DNA of 8,092 nt from Puniceicoccaceae bacterium (lineage in GTDB: Bacteria; Verrucomicrobiota; Verrucomicrobiia; Opitutales; Coraliomargaritaceae): the NCBI GenBank assembly GCA_003566795.1, contig PXBU01000148.1, forward strand, positions 1 to 8,092, written 5' to 3'. The notes beneath the pieces are model-generated. The model worked only from the letters and a program-made list of their open reading frames with translations. It did no database searches and was not told the DNA's origin. The position numbers and the translations under genes were made by a program. Below, piece by piece: positions 6,275 through 8,092 of the stretch. Position 1 is the first letter of the stretch; each line of letters begins with the position of its first letter.

Positions 6275-6307
6275 AAAAAAGCCTGCGTCGCGAGACGCAG
6301 GCTTTTT
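6275..6307. terminator. Bidirectional intrinsic terminator
   Basis: GCCTGCGTC (6281-6289) pairs perfectly with GACGCAGGC (6294-6302) around a GCGA tetraloop. It is flanked by AAAAAA on the left and TTTTT on the right, so it works on paper from either side. On the minus strand it is about 75 bases beyond the stop of the PEP-CTERM gene at 6381; on the plus strand it would stop any read-through from the left. Confidence 0.9.
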
Positions 6308-6380
6308 CGTAAAAGATGCGGCGCGGCACCGCTGAAATTGAGTTATCCAATCAAATTAATGATCGCGCCAAGGACCGACT

Positions 6381-6890
6381 CTAGCGTCGGCGGTGCAGTA
6401 AGGCGATCACACCGAGGACACCAAACAGCGCGGCGGAGGGCTCGGGGATGATCGACAGATTATCGTATTGAACGTCGACTGAATTCCGAATGCGTCCAAC
6501 CACGCCGAACTCGTTGCCTAAGTTCAAGTCGTCAAGGAAAGCCGCAGTGAAGGTGCGCGACACGCTACCCGAAATTTCGTTGCCGCCGACTTCGTCCAGG
6601 AAAAAGTCAATGTCCAGGTCACCGTTGCCGAGAAAGTTGCCGGTTACTGAAAGTGTGTAAGTGGACCCACTAGAGAAACCGCTTAGGTTTGAGGTGGCGT
6701 AGTTCGTTGCCAAGTTATTGCTGAGACCGTCCGTTATTCGAATGCTGCCCTCGTGGGGCAAAAATATTGCCGCTATACTGTCGCCACCATCACCGAAAAA
6801 AGTCAGTCCGATGCGGCTGAAGGTTCCTCCGTCGTTTACAAGTGTCAAAGTCGAGGACATGGAAAAATTGCTCTGAGTTGCGGCGCTCAA
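6381..6890 (-). CDS. PEP-CTERM protein with missing N-terminus (probable gene remnant)
   Basis: The protein ends in a clear PEP-CTERM signal, IIPEPSAALFGVLGVIALLHRRR, with the Pro-Glu-Pro about 20 residues from the end and a terminal Arg cluster. The rest is beta-rich (STLTLVNDGG, GLTFFGDGGD, STYTLSVTGNFLGNGDLDI), like the jelly-roll bodies of such proteins. There is no signal peptide, which a PEP-CTERM protein needs. The frame continues upstream past the TTG at 6888-6890 for six more plausible residues and then meets a stop at 6909-6911. The only ATG in the N-terminal part is at 6858-6860, inside the domain. I therefore read it as a 5'-truncated gene whose start was lost at the junction near 6905-6925. 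If translated from TTG or ATG, the product would stay in the cytoplasm. Confidence 0.75.
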   Translation of the reverse strand: MSAATQSNFSMSSTLTLVNDGGTFSRIGLTFFGDGGDSIAAIFLPHEGSIRITDGLSNNLATNYATSNLSGFSSGSTYTLSVTGNFLGNGDLDIDFFLDEVGGNEISGSVSRTFTAAFLDDLNLGNEFGVVGRIRNSVDVQYDNLSIIPEPSAALFGVLGVIALLHRRR

Positions 6891-6924
6891 GTCAGTAAAT
6901 TGAATTTCCTATCAGAGGGCCTGC

Positions 6925-7104
6925 GCCGATGTTGTCCTCTTCGACCCCGACGTCGAGTGGACGATCGACGCCGCACACTTCCAAAGCAAAGCCCGCAACT
7001 GCCCCTGGCACGGCGAAACCGTGCGCGGCCGCGTCCTCACCACGATCTGGCGGGGCGAGGTCGTCTACGACGGCAACCGCATCATCGAGCCGGGGAAGGA
7101 TTGA
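6925..7104 (+). pseudogene. pyrC: 3' remnant of a dihydroorotase gene
   Basis: The frame ends at TGA 7102-7104 and encodes about 59 residues matching the extreme C-terminus of dihydroorotase and related cyclic amidohydrolases: ADVVLFDPDVEWTID, then KARNCPWHGETVRGRV, then TIWRGEVVYDG. In the family these form the returning beta-sandwich after the metal-binding barrel. The enzyme is normally around 400-450 residues, so all catalytic residues are absent. The frame is closed by a stop at 6901-6903 and has no start codon, and similarity begins abruptly near 6925. It lies head-to-head with the truncated minus-strand PEP-CTERM gene. Assignment to dihydroorotase rather than allantoinase is by recall of the C-terminal motif. 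Confidence 0.7.
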
Positions 7105-7147
7105 AATTGCGATTTCCACGGAAACTCATACTCTCATTCACCACACC

Positions 7148-7375
7148 ATGAGCACTCCAGAACAGATCGCCCGTTGGGTCTCAGCAATTCGGCCCGAAAA
7201 GCAGTCAAAGGTGCTTGAGTTCGTCGAATTCCTAAAAGAAAAGGAGCGAAAAACCGAGAGATACAGACTTCGCCACGCCTCGCCAGACTCAGCCATGCGC
7301 GGCATGGAGGATGAAGAAAGCCTCTACAGCGAATCCGACATCAGATTTTCTACTTGGAGATCAAAATCTATTTAA
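7148..7375 (+). CDS. DUF2281/VapB-like antitoxin-type small protein without a toxin partner
   Basis: A 75-residue protein from ATG 7148. The frame is open upstream, but that part is the out-of-frame shadow of the pyrC remnant. MSTPEQIARWVSAI, then PEKQSKVLEFVEFLKEKE, and a later RGMEDEESLYSESDI match the pattern of DUF2281-type antitoxins: a helix with VLxFVEFLK, then a linker, then a C-terminal (Y)(S/T)E(A/S)D toxin-binding tail. In such systems the next gene is usually a PIN-domain VapC or other toxin, often overlapping by a few bases. Here the next frame starts 85 bases on and is a secreted protein. The tail after SESDI (RFSTWRSKSI) departs from the usual short ending, so its 3' end may have been replaced when the toxin was lost. 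Function as an antitoxin is inference. Confidence 0.6.
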   Translation: MSTPEQIARWVSAIRPEKQSKVLEFVEFLKEKERKTERYRLRHASPDSAMRGMEDEESLYSESDIRFSTWRSKSI

Positions 7376-7460
7376 AGATTTTACTCGTATCTTCAGCTTT
7401 ATTCCCTCATGAAACAGGATTGAATTTTCACGCCACACTCGATCCAAAGTATTAAACGAC

Positions 7461-7970
7461 ATGAAAATCACATATAGCCTTATCTCATTTTTCTTAACCT
7501 TCCTACAAGTCGCATCCGCAAGCTGGAAAGAGCGGCCTGATGATTTTTTAGGACGTGAAGTTCGTCTTGAAATAGGAGGTGCCCGGCTTGAAGAATCAAA
7601 GGAAATTCCACGGCCAGCCGGGTTTACGGTATTTAGATTAAATGAAAAATATATCCCACAGAATGATGAGACAACAAGAGGCGGTCGTATCCCTAGTCCT
7701 TTTTCTGATGATTTTGATCCAGATGCTAATTTTCACGGTTACGACGTCACTGATTTAGTTTATGTTTCTAATGGAAAATTAGAAATGTTTACACAGCTTT
7801 TTGTTGCCAACGCTGAAACCGATGAGCAACTTATTATTAAAAGATCCACTGGACCAGTCGACCCCTTTTTAGGAAGGGAGCAACCAGTTACATTTCATTG
7901 GCGTCGAACTAAAACTCTAAGTGCCGTCCTTTGGCAAAAGGACGAAAAATTCGTTTTAGTGATTCGGTAA
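7461..7970 (+). CDS. Small secreted protein of unknown function
   Basis: A 169-residue protein with a clear signal peptide (MKITYSLISFFLTFLQVASA, cleavage before Ser-Trp-Lys). The mature part is polar and beta-rich, with VFRLNEKYIPQNDE, YDVTDLVYVSNGKLEMFTQLFV and a C-terminal FHWRRTKTLSAVLWQKDEKFVLVIR. It has no cysteines, no further membrane segment and no PEP-CTERM tail, so a soluble periplasmic or secreted protein is expected. No Shine-Dalgarno is visible before ATG 7461. The base composition is much more AT-rich than the dehydrogenase gene or the sequence right after the stop, which suggests a different origin. I do not recognise the family. Confidence 0.65.
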   Translation: MKITYSLISFFLTFLQVASASWKERPDDFLGREVRLEIGGARLEESKEIPRPAGFTVFRLNEKYIPQNDETTRGGRIPSPFSDDFDPDANFHGYDVTDLVYVSNGKLEMFTQLFVANAETDEQLIIKRSTGPVDPFLGREQPVTFHWRRTKTLSAVLWQKDEKFVLVIR

Positions 7971-8092
7971 TCTGCCCTTCACCAGCGAGATCGACGGCAT
8001 CGCCTACGAACTCGAACCATGGGAACAGGCGCGGCGGCAACGGCTCCAGCAATACGCCCGCCTCCGCGACGAAATCGCAGGTATCATCGTCT
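7963..8092 (+). pseudogene. Start-less coding-like fragment running off the right edge
   Basis: Immediately at the end of the secreted-protein gene the sequence becomes GC-rich, and another frame opens after an in-frame TGA at 7960-7962. It encodes LPFTSEIDGIAYELEPWEQ, then ARRQRLQQYARLRDEIAGIIV, and is still open at 8092. It has the look of real protein, with a charged amphipathic helix from about WEQARRQRL onward, but no ATG, GTG or TTG occurs in frame. It is therefore probably the interior or 3' part of a gene whose beginning was lost at the junction. The family is not recognised. Near-cognate initiation at CTG 7972 cannot be excluded. Confidence 0.4.

Noticed and set aside
6753..7151. 132-codon plus-strand frame overlapping the PEP-CTERM and pyrC remnants
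   Set aside because: Out-of-frame shadow of both; it has an Arg/Pro-rich second half typical of frame-shifted GC-rich sequence.
7376..7460. Toxin gene or attC-like site between the antitoxin-like gene and the secreted-protein gene
   Set aside because: Only 85 bases of AT-rich sequence with no coding frame of useful length, no clear hairpin and no attC core motifs.

Overview
The window looks like chromosomal DNA of a Verrucomicrobiota bacterium. Three things point there: two different PEP-CTERM tails, a large secreted glucose/sorbosone-dehydrogenase-type protein carrying jelly-roll modules, and starts without a clear Shine-Dalgarno sequence. The family-level placement is inference. It is a gene-poor, repeat-rich stretch with signs of rearrangement at both ends.

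Left edge (1-422): the 3' end of an unrecognised gene, then one or two very small coding-looking frames. The last of these stops within the first bases of a repeat. From 417 to 942 lies a two-copy tandem repeat with a 267-bp period. It contains four copies of a short motif and reads open in several frames, but its substitution pattern is not that of a protein gene.

Centre (1006-5718): a 1220-residue exported protein with an N-terminal PQQ-sugar-dehydrogenase-like propeller, followed by three jelly-roll or LamG-like segments and a short beta-rich insert. Downstream on the same strand is a 257-residue PEP-CTERM protein whose body is recognisably the same module as the first jelly-roll of the big protein. 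The pair probably acts outside the cytoplasm: an oxidoreductase with carbohydrate- or matrix-facing modules, next to a surface-sorted single-module relative. The substrate cannot be read from sequence. A strong hairpin terminator closes this block.

Intergenic block (5784-6380): a composite palindromic structure. A 36-bp inverted repeat (5807-5842 and 6189-6224) encloses two directly repeated ~100-bp REP/MITE-like elements with GTAGGGG...CCCCTAC ends. A bidirectional terminator follows and also serves the minus-strand gene beyond it.

Right edge (6381-8092): a mosaic of gene ends. A minus-strand PEP-CTERM gene and a plus-strand dihydroorotase (pyrC) remnant are both cut at their 5' ends and meet within about 20 bp. 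After them come an orphan DUF2281-type antitoxin-like gene, an AT-rich gene for a small secreted protein, and then an abrupt change to GC-rich coding-like sequence with no start codon. No rRNA, tRNA, CRISPR array or complete insertion sequence was seen.
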